64,000 bases of DNA from Cyclobacteriaceae bacterium (GTDB lineage: Bacteria > Bacteroidota > Bacteroidia > Cytophagales > Cyclobacteriaceae), in assembly GCA_012033595.1 (NCBI GenBank), contig JAAUQL010000005.1, forward strand, positions 1-64,000, read 5' to 3'. The notes beneath the pieces are model-generated. The model was given only the letters and a program-made list of their open reading frames with translations. It was not told the origin of the DNA and did not search any database. Both the position numbers and the translations under genes were made by a program. This document shows positions 18,674-28,861 of this stretch, in pieces. Position 1 is the stretch's first letter. The number at the start of each line of letters is the position of its first letter.

Positions 18674-19975
18674 TTAAACCGGTATTTCGTAGCCTTTTCT
18701 GTACTGCTTGGTCAGAAGTGCGTTGGCCGCTTTGTTGCCAATAAATACTTCAGCCACCGGATCCCATTCCAGGTCGGTATGTAGCTGATAGGCTATATTG
18801 GCCAGGTTGCACACCGAAGCCGAGCGATGGCCTATTTCCACATCGCAAACCGGCCTTTCGCCCGATTTGATACAATCCACAAAATTTTGGTAGTGGTTAT
18901 CGCTCAGGTACAAGCGCTTATCGCTGTCCTTGATTTTTTCTTTCACTATATTTTTTGGGTTGCTATCGAGGTAATCGCGACTCACGTTGAGCTGGCCTTC
19001 GGTGCCAAAAAATTGCACGCCCCATCCCCTGCCAAAATCTTCATGCACCATCTCTATTCCGTTGCCATAGATCATCTTCAGGCCTCGGGTGGTATTTGCT
19101 TCTTTGGGTACTATGTAGTTGACAGGGCCAGAATTGTCCATACCGAGAGCCCATTGGGCAATGTCGAACATATGGGCGCCCCAGTCACACAGAATGCCAC
19201 CACCATATTCGCGATAGGCGCGCCACATGGGCCACCCCTGGTCGCTTGGAGGCGGGGCAAGTACGTTGCTAAAACCGCGGATAGGAGCCGGGCCAACCCA
19301 CTTTTCCCAATCAAAGTCGTCTGGTTTTTCATCCACCTGCAGGTGGCAAGGCAGGGCTGGGTCGCCCACACTTACCACCACCCTTTGTACCTCGCCGATG
19401 TAGCCATTGGAGACCAGTTCGCAAGCATGTCTGAAATCCTTCCATGAGCGCTGCATGCTGCCCGTCTGAAAGGTGATGCCGTTGTTTCGGGCGGCTTTTA
19501 CCATGGCTCGTCCTTCGGCCACGGTGTGGGAGAGTGGTTTTTCGCAATAGATATGCTTTCCGGCATTGGCTGCTTCTATCGCCGGCAATGCGTGCCAATG
19601 GTCAGGCGTAACGATTACCACGGCATTAATGTCGGCACGTTCGAGGATTTCCCGGTAGTTGTGGTAGGTTTTAAAACCCTTCCAGTCGTTGCTATTGTTT
19701 TTCTTTTGATAATAGCTATTCACCATTTTTTCGAAGATATCCATCTTTGCGTGATAGATGTCCGATGCCGCGACAATATTGACCTGGTCGAGTCCCAGAA
19801 AGCTGCCGCCAAGGCCAGCGCTTTGCCGTCCCGTGCCGATAAAACCTATATTCAGCTTGTCACTTGGAGCTACCATGCCTTTGCCAAGTACGTGGCGTGG
19901 TACAATGGAAATGCCGGCAAAGGCCAGTGCTGCGTTGCCGATAAATTTGCGTCTTGAGTGTTTAATCTTTAGCAT
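18674..19975 (-). CDS. Exported Gfo/Idh/MocA-family oxidoreductase
   Basis: 433 residues. A twin-arginine signal (SRRKFIGNAALAFAG, about residues 7-21) precedes a Rossmann domain (NIGFIGTGRQSAGLGG, about 42-57), the conserved CEKPLSHTVAEG (about 145-156) and the C-terminal alpha/beta domain (GGILCDWGAHMFDIAQWALGM). Family members are NAD(P)-dependent sugar or polyol dehydrogenases. TAT-exported members with tightly bound cofactor are frequent in Bacteroidota carbohydrate loci. The substrate is unknown. The gene appears monocistronic, with terminators on both sides. Confidence 0.9.
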   Translation of the reverse strand: MLKIKHSRRKFIGNAALAFAGISIVPRHVLGKGMVAPSDKLNIGFIGTGRQSAGLGGSFLGLDQVNIVAASDIYHAKMDIFEKMVNSYYQKKNNSNDWKGFKTYHNYREILERADINAVVIVTPDHWHALPAIEAANAGKHIYCEKPLSHTVAEGRAMVKAARNNGITFQTGSMQRSWKDFRHACELVSNGYIGEVQRVVVSVGDPALPCHLQVDEKPDDFDWEKWVGPAPIRGFSNVLAPPPSDQGWPMWRAYREYGGGILCDWGAHMFDIAQWALGMDNSGPVNYIVPKEANTTRGLKMIYGNGIEMVHEDFGRGWGVQFFGTEGQLNVSRDYLDSNPKNIVKEKIKDSDKRLYLSDNHYQNFVDCIKSGERPVCDVEIGHRSASVCNLANIAYQLHTDLEWDPVAEVFIGNKAANALLTKQYRKGYEIPV

Positions 19976-20087
19976 AATAAAAAATTTGGGTTATGATGGC
20001 TAAGCTAGTCAATCGCCGGACGAACACCAATAGCTCTCGCGGTAAATCAGGCCTGAACGGCGAAGTAATTGGGTATATTTAGCACAA

Positions 20088-20116
20088 ACGCCGCTCATGG
20101 TAAACATGAGCGGCGT
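20088..20116 (-). terminator. Hairpin downstream of the M16 peptidase pair
   Basis: Perfect 12-base stem ACGCCGCTCATG / CATGAGCGGCGT with a GTAAA loop, 93 bases beyond the stop of the second peptidase gene. The stem is GC-rich. The tract after it on the minus strand is only weakly T-rich. Confidence 0.65.
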
Positions 20117-20208
20117 CTGAACATGCCTGAAAAGCAGGCGCTGAAGTTTTAGGTAATCTTTTTAGCCATGGTCTTCAAATGGCCAAACCACCGTTTTGCA
20201 AGCTGGGT

Positions 20209-22275
20209 TTATTTTATTTCAAACTCGCCATCGGCTACACCGGTGTTTGTCTCTATGCGGTCTGCTGTGGCGTTCATCTTCATGGGGCCCATGGGCAACA
20301 CGTAGGCATAGGGAAATTTGACACCATTGACTTCTCTGTAGTCCGACAGATCGGTATCCTGCACCATGGTACCCTGAGGGCTTTGCAGCGTGGTGCTGGT
20401 ACGTAGCTTCAGACCGGTATTCACATCGTAGTAGTAGGTGGTTTTGTTTCCCGAGGGCTTGGTGATTTCCACGGCATAGGCTTGCGTGCCCTCCAGATTT
20501 TCTATTCCGGTGAGGGTGGTGGCCAACTGATGGTCTTTAACATACAATTCGGCAATGATGGCAGCTTCGAATGGCATGTCTTTTTTCTGTTCTTCATCAA
20601 CCGGCACCGGCTGACCCATTTGTTCTATTTTCACATCTTTGCCATCAAAAACGGAGGTCATCATGGGCATGCCACCCATGCTCACACTGGTCTTTGTCAT
20701 GTTCGGATCCTTGCTTATCATGGCAATTTCCAACTCCCGACCTTGCATTTCTGTTTTCATGACCAGGGTGATGTCCTTCACAGTCCTGGCCTTGCTTTCG
20801 CCACCAATGGCAGCAAGAAAACCGTCCAACACCTGGTCTGACGTAAGGCCTTCGGGCAGTTTGGTCTCAAGGGGTTCTACTTTATTGCCATAGATGTCGT
20901 AGTTGGTCACTTCTCCAAATTGTGTCAGCATGGGGCTTATTTCCGATCCTTTGCCCACTACCACTATATGGGCGTTTTCCGGTTTGATGTATTTTTTGGC
21001 CATGGCCTGCACATCTTCCAGTGTGACCGCCTCCACCTTTTTGAGGTAGTTGGTATAATAGTCGACCGGAAGTTTGTACCTGCTGATATTTAGTGCAAAG
21101 TTGGCAATGGTTTGGGGGCTCTCCATGGCCCTTGCAAATCCGCCCGACACATACGCTTTGGCGGAAGCCAATTCCTGTTCGGTGGCTTTTTCGCTTATGA
21201 TTTTGTTAAGCTCATAAAAAATCTGATAAATGGCGCTGTCCGTTACCTCGTTGCGCACGCTGGTGTTGGCGGTGAAATTGCCCACAATCATATCGCTGGA
21301 CAGGCTGGATCCAGCCCCATAGGTATAGGCGTGTTTTTCGCGCAGGTTTTGCATGATACGCGAAGAAAACCCGGCGCCCAGAATGGTATTCATGAGGTTG
21401 GCTTTGATTACATCTTCATCGCCTTTTTTCAAATCGATGGGGTAGGCCACACGAATTTCTGATTGTACAGAATTGGAACGGTTTACCAGCGCCACTTTGG
21501 TAGATGAAGGAGCCGTCACCGAGGGGAATTCCGGCAAGACCGGAGCCGACCCTTGCCACATCCCGAAGTATTTGTTTACCAGTTTTTTAGCATCTTTGGC
21601 GCTGATATCGCCCACAATGGCCAGATAGGCGATCTTTGGGCTATAGTATTTTTGATAATAATCTCGGCAATCTTCCAGTGTGATGTTTTCGACAGTTTCC
21701 TCCGTGGTCAATTCCCCGTAAGGGTGGTCTTTGCCATACAATACCACGCTGCGCACATTGGCGGCAATCGCAGCGGGCTCATCTTTTTGTGAGGCCAGCG
21801 CAGACAGGGTTTGTTTTTTAAGCTTTTCCAGTTCCTCAGCCGGAAAGGTTGGGTTCAACAACACGTCGGTCATCAATGCAAGCAAGGCGTCCTGGTGCTT
21901 GGTGAGCGCTGCGGCATAGATACCCGAAGCGGAGGTATTGAGGGTGCCACCGATAAAGTCTGCCGCTTCGTCTATCTCGGCTTTGCTTTTGGTGGTGGTG
22001 CCAGTTCGCATCAGGTCGCCAGCCATGGCGGCATATCCTGCTTTGCCACCTTCCTTCACGGCTTCAAAATCAAGTACCAGGTTAAAGGTCACCCTGGGCA
22101 GTTTGTTGTTTTCCACTACAATTACTTTCAGTCCGTTGTCCAGTTCAAAAGTAGTAGGGGTGCCGATGTTGATTTCCGGTGCAGGACCAGCTTTTGGTAT
22201 TTTGGTGCGATCTATTTGTGCAAAAGTAAAGTGGCACACGGCCGTCAGTACAAATATTATAAGTATTCTTTTCAT
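20209..22275 (-). CDS. M16 peptidase-like protein, non-catalytic partner, with extra C-terminal domain
   Basis: 688 residues with a signal peptide (ends near FTFAQ). Two M16 halves (about 35-250 and 255-455) start with FELDNGLKVIVVENNKLPRV, but the zinc motif HxxEH is absent (GYAAMAGDLMRTG stands in its place), so it should be inactive by itself. An additional 200 residues (about 475-688) resemble a LolA/outer-membrane-lipoprotein-sorting-type beta sheet (YYYDVNTGLKLRTSTT, NGVKFPYAYVLPMGPMKMN). It follows the catalytic M16 gene by 21 bases. Two-gene M16B pairs of one active and one inactive subunit form heterodimeric periplasmic peptidases. Confidence 0.9.
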   Translation of the reverse strand: MKRILIIFVLTAVCHFTFAQIDRTKIPKAGPAPEINIGTPTTFELDNGLKVIVVENNKLPRVTFNLVLDFEAVKEGGKAGYAAMAGDLMRTGTTTKSKAEIDEAADFIGGTLNTSASGIYAAALTKHQDALLALMTDVLLNPTFPAEELEKLKKQTLSALASQKDEPAAIAANVRSVVLYGKDHPYGELTTEETVENITLEDCRDYYQKYYSPKIAYLAIVGDISAKDAKKLVNKYFGMWQGSAPVLPEFPSVTAPSSTKVALVNRSNSVQSEIRVAYPIDLKKGDEDVIKANLMNTILGAGFSSRIMQNLREKHAYTYGAGSSLSSDMIVGNFTANTSVRNEVTDSAIYQIFYELNKIISEKATEQELASAKAYVSGGFARAMESPQTIANFALNISRYKLPVDYYTNYLKKVEAVTLEDVQAMAKKYIKPENAHIVVVGKGSEISPMLTQFGEVTNYDIYGNKVEPLETKLPEGLTSDQVLDGFLAAIGGESKARTVKDITLVMKTEMQGRELEIAMISKDPNMTKTSVSMGGMPMMTSVFDGKDVKIEQMGQPVPVDEEQKKDMPFEAAIIAELYVKDHQLATTLTGIENLEGTQAYAVEITKPSGNKTTYYYDVNTGLKLRTSTTLQSPQGTMVQDTDLSDYREVNGVKFPYAYVLPMGPMKMNATADRIETNTGVADGEFEIK

Positions 22276-22296
22276 CGTATTCGTAAGTTAAGCTGC

Positions 22297-23624
22297 TTAT
22301 TTGTTTTCCTGGTCTTTTGGCAGATAGTATAGCACCACCCTGTTTTCTTTGTTCAGGTAAATGTTGGCTACCTTTTTTATGTCCTCGCGGGTCACCTTCA
22401 TGTAGCGATCGATTTCCGTATTGATGAGGTTGGCATCGCCAAAGTACATGTGGTAGTCGGCCAGGTTTTCAGCTATCCCTTCTACCGAGGCGTTTTTACT
22501 TATAAAATCGCTCTCGATCTGGTTTTTTACTTTCTGAAATTCCCTTTCGCTAATCAGCGTTTGCTTTACTTTTTCTATTTCCTCGTCCATAGACGATTCA
22601 AGTTCTTCGGCGGTGACACCCATATTGGCAATGCCCAGGGCAATGAATAGACCGGGGTCTTCGCCAGCGATGGGTAAGGCGGCTACCTGAACAGCTTTTT
22701 GTTGGTTATCAACTATTTCTTTGTAAAGACGCGAGCTTTGGCCGTCTGATAGCACCGTAGTGAGCAAACTCATAGCGTAGTAGTCATCTGTGCCCTGAGC
22801 GGGCATATGATATCCCTGAAAAACCCCCGGAAGCTGGATGTTGTCATAAATCACCGCCCGCACTTCTTCTAACTGAGGTGGCTCCTCGACCGTAGGCCTG
22901 GGGATGGTATGCGAACCTTTTGGAATATCAGCAAAATAAGTATGAACCAATTGTTTGGTTTTTCGATATCGATATCCCCCGCAATGCTCAGTGTGGCGTT
23001 TTGCGGTACATAATAGGTTTTGTAAAAATCCACGAATTCTTCAAGCGAAGCCTGGTTGAGGTGCTCCAGTGAACCGATGGTGGTCCAGCGGTAAGGATGT
23101 ATATTAAAAGCCCTTTTGTACATTTCTTCCTGAAAACTGCCGTAGGGTTGATTGTCGATTCTCTGGCGTTTTTCTTCTTTTACCACTTCCCGTTGTGTCT
23201 CCACACCGACAGGCTCTATTTTGGCATGCAGTAGCCGCTCCGATTCCAGGTAGAGGCCTAGTTCCAACTGATTGGAGGGCAGTATTTCGTAATAATAAGT
23301 TTTGTCTGGCGTGGTAAAGGCATTGTTTACAGCACCGGCAGCGGTGAGCAGCTTGTCAAACTGGCCGCGAGGTATATTTTCTGATCCTTCAAAAAGGAGA
23401 TGCTCGAAAAAATGGGCGAAGCCGGTACGTTCTGGGTTTTCATTTTTAGAACCTACATGATACATTATTGAGACGGCCACAATAGGTGTGGAGTTGTCCT
23501 GATGGAGTATTACATGCAGGCCGTTGTCCAGGTCGAACTCCGTGAATTTGATTTGGTTGTTGGTAGCCTGAACAGCACTAAAGACCACCAAAAAAACACC
23601 AAGTGGAAAGAGGATTTTTTTCAT
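22297..23624 (-). CDS. M16 zinc peptidase, catalytic subunit, one frameshift
   Basis: 442 residues after repair. The signal peptide starts at the ATG at 23624 (cleavage near SAVQA). The inverted zinc-binding motif H-F-F-E-H is at about residues 71-75, with the distal Glu region REVVKEEKRQR near 150. The frame breaks at 22959-22963: five A on the coding strand should be six (DIEKTKQLVHTYF). With the fix, the N-terminal piece runs into VHTYFADIPKGSHTI and on to the end. It probably degrades peptides in the periplasm together with the inactive partner encoded 21 bases downstream. Confidence 0.9.
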
Positions 23625-23874
23625 GTGCATAAAAATTTGGTTTGTGCCTACAAGATAATAAGTGTGTTTGGTTATCAAACAGGTTTTTTTCTTTAAGTTT
23701 TTTTCAATTAGAAAAAAAAATTCCCATAAATGAATTCGCTTAATTCCGTGAGAAGGTTTGGCAGGGCTCAGGCAGCCAGTTGAGCGTGGGCCGCAGCTCA
23801 GTGTCAATAGGTTTCATTTGATGGGTTTGCGCTTGCCACAGCGCAGTGCCGTCTCCGATGCCAGGGAGATATTG

Positions 23875-23900
23875 AAAAAAGCCTCCCTAAGAGGCTTTTT
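23875..23900. terminator. Rho-independent terminator (bidirectional)
   Basis: AAAAAGCCTC-CCTAA-GAGGCTTTTT (23876-23900) with T tracts on both strands. It lies 14 bases past the acs stop on the minus strand. Confidence 0.88.
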
Positions 23901-23913
23901 GTACATCGCAAAG

Positions 23914-25818
23914 TCAACTTGCGGAGTCGGCGTCTTCTATTATTTTTTCCACAATATCGGGGTCGAGCAAGGTAGAGATATCGCCAAAATTATCGAACTC
24001 ACCATTGGCGATTTTGCGCAATATACGGCGCATGATTTTGCCCGATCGTGTTTTTGGCAGGCCGGGCACAATCTGTATTTTATCCGGCTTGGCGATGGGG
24101 CCAATAATATTTGACACTGTCACCCTGATTTCATTTTTGAGGTTGTCCTCAGAGCGGTCGCTCATATCGCATATGGCAAAGGCATAGATGCCTTGTCCTT
24201 TGATGGGGTGCGGATAGCCCACCACAGCCGATTCTATCACTTTGGGGTGTTCGTTGATGGCGTTTTCTACTTCGGCGGTTCCCATTCTGTGACCCGACAC
24301 ATTGATCACATCATCTACCCGGCCCAATATCCGGTAGTAGCCGTCTTCGTCGCGCTTGGCTCCATCGCCGGTAAAGTACAGGCCTTTGAACTGGCTGAAA
24401 TAGGCTTGGTGGCACCGGTCATGATCGCCATAGGTGGTTCGCAATATTCCGGGCCAGGGGTATTTGATACACAGGTTGCCCTGCACGCTGTTGCCTTTTA
24501 GTTCCTTGCCCTCGCTGTCCACAATAATGACTTGCACCCCGGGCAAGGGCATAGTGGCATAGGCTGGTTTGGTCGGAGTGATGCCCGCTAGTGGCGATAT
24601 CATAATGCCCCCTGTCTCGGTCTGCCACCAGGTATCTACTATGGGGCAACGGCCTTTGCCGATGTGGTCGTGGTACCAGTGCCAGGCCTCTTCGTTGATC
24701 GGCTCACCCACCGTACCCAATACCTTGAGGGAATCGAGTTTGTGGGGCAGCACCGGGTCGAGTCCGAATGCCTCCAGGGCACGGATAGCCGTAGGCGCGG
24801 TATAAAACTGGTTTACCTTAAATTTATCTACAATTTCCCAAAATCGCCCCGGATTGGGGTAGGTGGGCACACCTTCAAACATGACGGTGGTGGCTCCGTC
24901 GAGCAGTGGGCCGTAAACGATATATGAGTGGCCGGTGATCCAGCCAACGTCGGCTGTACACCAGTAGATGTCTTCGTCGCTATATTGAAATACATTTTTA
25001 AAAGTATAATAGGTATAGACCATATATCCGCCACATGTGTGTACCACGCCTTTGGGCTTGCCGGTGGAGCCTGAGGTATACAGAATAAAGAGCATGTCCT
25101 CAGCATCCATGGTTTCGGCAGTATTTTCTAATGAAATACCCTGAAGCTCATCGTGCCACCATACATCGCGATCCGCTTGCATGTGTACTGCTGTATTTGT
25201 TCTTTTCAATACAATGGTTTTTTCTACCGAATTGGTTTTTTGCAGGGCTTCGTCCACAACTTCTTTTACAGGAAAAGTCTTGGCTCCGCGAAAGTTGCCA
25301 TCTGAGGTGAGCACCATTTTGGCGCTACAGTCGTTGATGCGATCGGCTAAAGAATTGGCTGAAAATCCGGCAAAAACTACTGAATGGATGGCACCAATGC
25401 GTGCACAGGCCAGCATAGCGATGGCTGCCTCGGGTACCATGGGCATATAGATAACGACCCTGTCGCCTTTGCCCACCCCATTTTTGAGCAGCACATTGGC
25501 AAACTGACAGGTCTTTTCGTACAGTTGCTGGTAGGTGAGGGTGATCGCGGGTTCCATCGGATCGTTGGGCTCCCAAATGATGGCCGGCTTATTTTTTTTG
25601 GTATGCAGGTAGCGTTCAAAAATATTTTCGGTGATGTTTAGCTTTCCGTTGACAAACCATTTCACATTCGGGGTTTCAAATTCCCATTCTACCAGCGTGT
25701 CCCATTTTTTTTGCCAATGAAAGGTCTCGGCGATTTGTGTCCAGAAAGCCTCAGGATCGAGAATGCTCCGCTGGTACTCGTGAATGTAGCCTGCAAGGGT
25801 GTGGATTTTTCTAGCCAT
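23914..25818 (-). CDS. acs: Acetyl-CoA synthetase
   Basis: 634 residues, the usual length. ANL-superfamily motifs are complete: LYTSGSTGKPKGVVHT (P-loop-like), WWQTETGG, YFTGDGAKRDEDGYYRILGR (hinge Asp) and the C-terminal TRSGKIMRRILRKIA with the Lys that is regulated by acetylation. It activates acetate to acetyl-CoA in the cytoplasm through acetyl-AMP. The gene appears to be transcribed singly, with a terminator directly downstream. Confidence 0.96.
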   Translation of the reverse strand: MARKIHTLAGYIHEYQRSILDPEAFWTQIAETFHWQKKWDTLVEWEFETPNVKWFVNGKLNITENIFERYLHTKKNKPAIIWEPNDPMEPAITLTYQQLYEKTCQFANVLLKNGVGKGDRVVIYMPMVPEAAIAMLACARIGAIHSVVFAGFSANSLADRINDCSAKMVLTSDGNFRGAKTFPVKEVVDEALQKTNSVEKTIVLKRTNTAVHMQADRDVWWHDELQGISLENTAETMDAEDMLFILYTSGSTGKPKGVVHTCGGYMVYTYYTFKNVFQYSDEDIYWCTADVGWITGHSYIVYGPLLDGATTVMFEGVPTYPNPGRFWEIVDKFKVNQFYTAPTAIRALEAFGLDPVLPHKLDSLKVLGTVGEPINEEAWHWYHDHIGKGRCPIVDTWWQTETGGIMISPLAGITPTKPAYATMPLPGVQVIIVDSEGKELKGNSVQGNLCIKYPWPGILRTTYGDHDRCHQAYFSQFKGLYFTGDGAKRDEDGYYRILGRVDDVINVSGHRMGTAEVENAINEHPKVIESAVVGYPHPIKGQGIYAFAICDMSDRSEDNLKNEIRVTVSNIIGPIAKPDKIQIVPGLPKTRSGKIMRRILRKIANGEFDNFGDISTLLDPDIVEKIIEDADSAS

Positions 25819-26029
25819 AGGTGTTTATACATTGTGTGTGAATACTTTGATGAAGCGTTTAGGCAAGGAAAGAGCGCCACTTCCGCCAAAACGACCTGAA
25901 ATATAAAAACTTTTGTGGATAATTGTTTTTTGGCCAGACTATTTAAGCTGACGGATGCCGGCATGGAGCCAGGATTGGCACATCACAAACTGTTGCTTGT
26001 TCGCTGCATCTCTTTGGCCTTCTTCGTGC

Positions 26030-26768
26030 TCAATGCTGCAAAAATTCCGTAAGGATGGCCAACATGGCGCCGATAAGGCTAATGAAAATTTTCTTTTTGT
26101 GAAAGGTGTGATCCGGGCTCGACTCAAAATATATGGTGGTGGAGATATGAAGAAAATTGCCGCTGACTATAGCAAAAATAATCAGGAAGCCCTCTTGGCT
26201 GATCATTTGCGATGAATTCATGAACTCACTAAAAATGAGTCCTGCAGGTGAGGCCAGGCTAAAGACGAGGAGCAGCGCCACAAGGGCTTTTTTGTTTTTA
26301 AAGCCAATGAGCAACACAGACATGAGGGCGATGGCCGCTGGTATTTTGTGCAATACGATGCCTATGAGCAATCCACCGCTGTGGGCGCCTGCGGCATGTT
26401 GCCCGGGATGTACCAAAATGCTGCCGTCCATAAAGGCATGAATGCACAGGCCTACCATAAGCATTAGCGGCGAAAAGCCCACGTGATGTTCGTGTTTGTG
26501 CAGGTGGCCGTGCTCTACTCCTGAGGTGATAAAATCAAGAAAAATTTGCATAAAAAACCCCAGCAACACAAACATGCCTATGCGCTGCGGATGTGCTGAG
26601 GCGGTGAGCAACTCGGGCAACAGGTGCACAATGGTGATGGAGAAAATAAATGCCCCGGCAAATACCAAAAAATATTTGAGGTCAATTTGCAAGGGTTTTT
26701 CAGACTGAAATGATCAGTCCGGGAATAAATGCCGAGAGGAATAATATGATAGCGTAAGCCAGGTACAT
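26030..26768 (-). CDS. ZIP-family metal transporter, one frameshift at the 5' end
   Basis: 245 residues after repair. The downstream part alone lacks a normal start and first helix. The ATG at 26768 opens MYLAYAIILFLSAFIPGLII, and removing one base from the triple T (plus-strand AAA at 26708-26710) joins it to QSEKPLQIDLKYFLVFAG. Eight membrane helices are predicted. The His-rich loop (EHGHLHKHEHH) and the helix 4-5 signatures (CIHAFMDGS, GIVLHKIPAAIAL) are typical ZIP metal sites. It probably imports zinc or another divalent metal. It does not appear to share an operon with the neighbours. Confidence 0.88.
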
Positions 26769-26825
26769 CTGAGAATTATATGGTTTAGAATGGCCAATTT
26801 GCCAACACTAAAAAGTGCCTTTGCC

Positions 26826-27560
26826 CTATTTTCGGAGCACGAATATCATCCGCTCCGATTTTTCGGCAATATAGGAATTGAGTTTGTAATCGCCGAAAAG
26901 ATCGATCAATTCCAAATTGGCATTTTTAAAATATTCCATAAAATTGAGCCTTCTGATGGCCTTTACTTTTTCCTGAAAATGATAAGCCCTGCCCAGATGC
27001 TCAAAATTGATGTCCTTCACAATAAATTCGCCTTCCACTGATTTCTGTATATGGAAGGTGATGCCGTTGATGGTTTTTACCTCTTCGGGTACCATGTTGT
27101 TGATGACGGTGTAGGGGTTGAGGAAGTCGATCAGTAATTGGCCTCCGGGTACCATGCCCGAGGCAATGGCCTGTATGGCCTGCTGATTTTCTCCTTTGTT
27201 TTCGAAATAGCCAAAGCTGGTAAACAGATTGAGCACATAGTCAAATTTGTTTCCCGGCCAGGGTTGACGCATATCGTGGACATAAAATTTGAGCCGCTCG
27301 TTTTCAAATTTTGAGGCGTGTGCGATATTTTGTGGCGATAGGTCGAGCCCTACCACATCCAGACCCTTTTTGTTCAGATATATGGCATGACGACCTTTGC
27401 CGCATGCCAGATCCATAATTCGGTCTTGCGCCGAAAAGTGGAAGTAGGTGATCAGATGATCGATAAACCCCCTGGCCTCTTTGTCGTCGCGATGCTTATA
27501 CAATATGTGGTAGTAGGGCGAGTCGAACCATGCCCCAAACCATTCTTTATTTTTCAGCAT
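26826..27560 (-). CDS. Class I SAM-dependent methyltransferase
   Basis: 244 residues. The SAM-binding motif I is RIMDLACGKGRHAIYL (about 47-62), motif II GLDVVGLDLS (about 65-74), and the acidic loop NKFDYVLNLFTSFGYF lies near 105-120. The N-terminal EWFGAWFDSPYYHILYKHRDDKEA is a pattern seen in many Bacteroidota proteins of this group. The substrate is unknown. The start overlaps the 3' end of apbE by 14 bases, so the two are probably translated from one mRNA. Confidence 0.85.
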   Translation of the reverse strand: MLKNKEWFGAWFDSPYYHILYKHRDDKEARGFIDHLITYFHFSAQDRIMDLACGKGRHAIYLNKKGLDVVGLDLSPQNIAHASKFENERLKFYVHDMRQPWPGNKFDYVLNLFTSFGYFENKGENQQAIQAIASGMVPGGQLLIDFLNPYTVINNMVPEEVKTINGITFHIQKSVEGEFIVKDINFEHLGRAYHFQEKVKAIRRLNFMEYFKNANLELIDLFGDYKLNSYIAEKSERMIFVLRK

Positions 27561-28596
27561 GCTGTTGTTCTATTTTATCTGCAATGCCGGGGCTTACATA
27601 AGTTTGGATACCTCCATCTTCGCTGCTATAGATCAGGTAGGCATCTAGTCCGGGATCTTTTTCTAGTACAGCTTTGGCTTTTTCCACGCCCATTACCATA
27701 AAGGCCGTGGCAAATGCATCGGCAATCATGCAATTGTCGGCAAATACAGAGGCACTCAGCAGGTTGTGTACTATGGGATATCCTGTGGCAGGGTTGATGG
27801 TGTGTACAAACTTTTGGCCATCTACTACATAATAGTTGCGGTAGTTGCCCGAGGTGGCCACCGCTCGGTCTGTGAGTTGCACCACAGAGAGAACTTTTCT
27901 TTCGTAAGCACCCACTTGTGGATCTTCTATTGCCGTACGCCAGGGCTGGCCATCGGGTTTGGTCCCTTTGCAAATCAACTCTCCGCCAATTTCCACCAGC
28001 AGGTCTTCAATGCCTTTATCCTCAAGGTATTTGGCCACCACATCCACAGCATATCCTTTGGCTACAGCTGAAAAGTCGAGCTTGATACCGGCAATATCTT
28101 TGCAAACTTTGTCTTCGTCAAAATGGATTTTGTCATAGCCCACCAGCACCATCAGCGAATCGATCTTAGTGCTATCCGGAGCCATACTTTTGTCAGGGCC
28201 AAAACCCCAGGCATTTACCAGGGGGCCCACAGTAGGGTCGAAGGCTCCATCCGATTTTTCAAAAACTTCGCGGCTGGCCCGAAGCACCGGGTAAAAGTAT
28301 TCAGATTCAAAACTAAAACATCCGGTGCCGCTGTTGAACCGTGAAATCTCAGAGGCGGGAATATAAGTCGATAGCGATAGGTTCCATACTTTGAGGAGGG
28401 AGTCGATCTCGGCCGCATAGCTATGGCCATCTTCATTGAAATATTTGATCGAATAGCCAATAGTGCCCATAGTCATACCCGTCACTTCTACCATTTGCAG
28501 TTTGGGCGTATTGTTTTGCCTGATTTTCCAGACTATAAAAATAGCCAGAAGCAGTATCAGGGGGTATAATCGTTTCGAAAAAGTCTTTATATCCAT
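27547..28596 (-). CDS. apbE: FAD:protein FMN transferase ApbE
   Basis: 349 residues. One N-terminal membrane anchor or signal (about 10-24) precedes the ApbE domain: GMTMGTIGYSI, SEISRFNSG, FDPTVGPLVNAWGFG, DFSAVAKGYAVDVVA, VEIGGELICKG and DAFATAFMVMG. ApbE links FMN covalently to Thr/Ser of partner flavoproteins such as NqrB/NqrC outside the cytoplasmic membrane. No nqr or rnf gene lies in this window. It overlaps the downstream methyltransferase gene by 14 bases. Confidence 0.94.
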   Translation of the reverse strand: MDIKTFSKRLYPLILLLAIFIVWKIRQNNTPKLQMVEVTGMTMGTIGYSIKYFNEDGHSYAAEIDSLLKVWNLSLSTYIPASEISRFNSGTGCFSFESEYFYPVLRASREVFEKSDGAFDPTVGPLVNAWGFGPDKSMAPDSTKIDSLMVLVGYDKIHFDEDKVCKDIAGIKLDFSAVAKGYAVDVVAKYLEDKGIEDLLVEIGGELICKGTKPDGQPWRTAIEDPQVGAYERKVLSVVQLTDRAVATSGNYRNYYVVDGQKFVHTINPATGYPIVHNLLSASVFADNCMIADAFATAFMVMGVEKAKAVLEKDPGLDAYLIYSSEDGGIQTYVSPGIADKIEQQHAEK

Positions 28597-28797
28597 GAAA
28601 AATCCAAAATTTGCGGCAATTTACACCATTATCCATAAATTGTGAATTAATATTAAGGTCAAGGCCTAATGTAGGATTTGTCAAAAAAGAGTGCGGGTAT
28701 TTTAAATAAGCACATATCAATGGCATAAATTACCTTGCATCAGGCTTGCTATATAAGTCCAAAACCCCTTGTTTGTGAATTATTTATAATGAAAGTT

Positions 28798-28805
28798 TAT
28801 ATTTG
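28798..28805 (+). promoter_or_regulatory. Putative Bacteroidota -7 box (TAnnTTTG)
   Basis: TATATTTG, with TTTG at 28772-28775 as a possible -33 element (22-base spacing). It is 56 bases upstream of the ATG at 28862, in the divergent gap between apbE and the serine hydrolase gene. This 265-base gap shows nothing else. Confidence 0.5.
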
Positions 28806-28861
28806 TACTTCAATATTGTTGGAAGCAGCAGGTTGAGAGTGTAGATGAACCAGTATTGAAG

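Noticed and set aside
22297-23624. Two separate M16 genes instead of one
   Set aside because: The pieces overlap and join into one 442-residue protein when one A is added at 22959-22963. Neither piece has a complete M16 fold.
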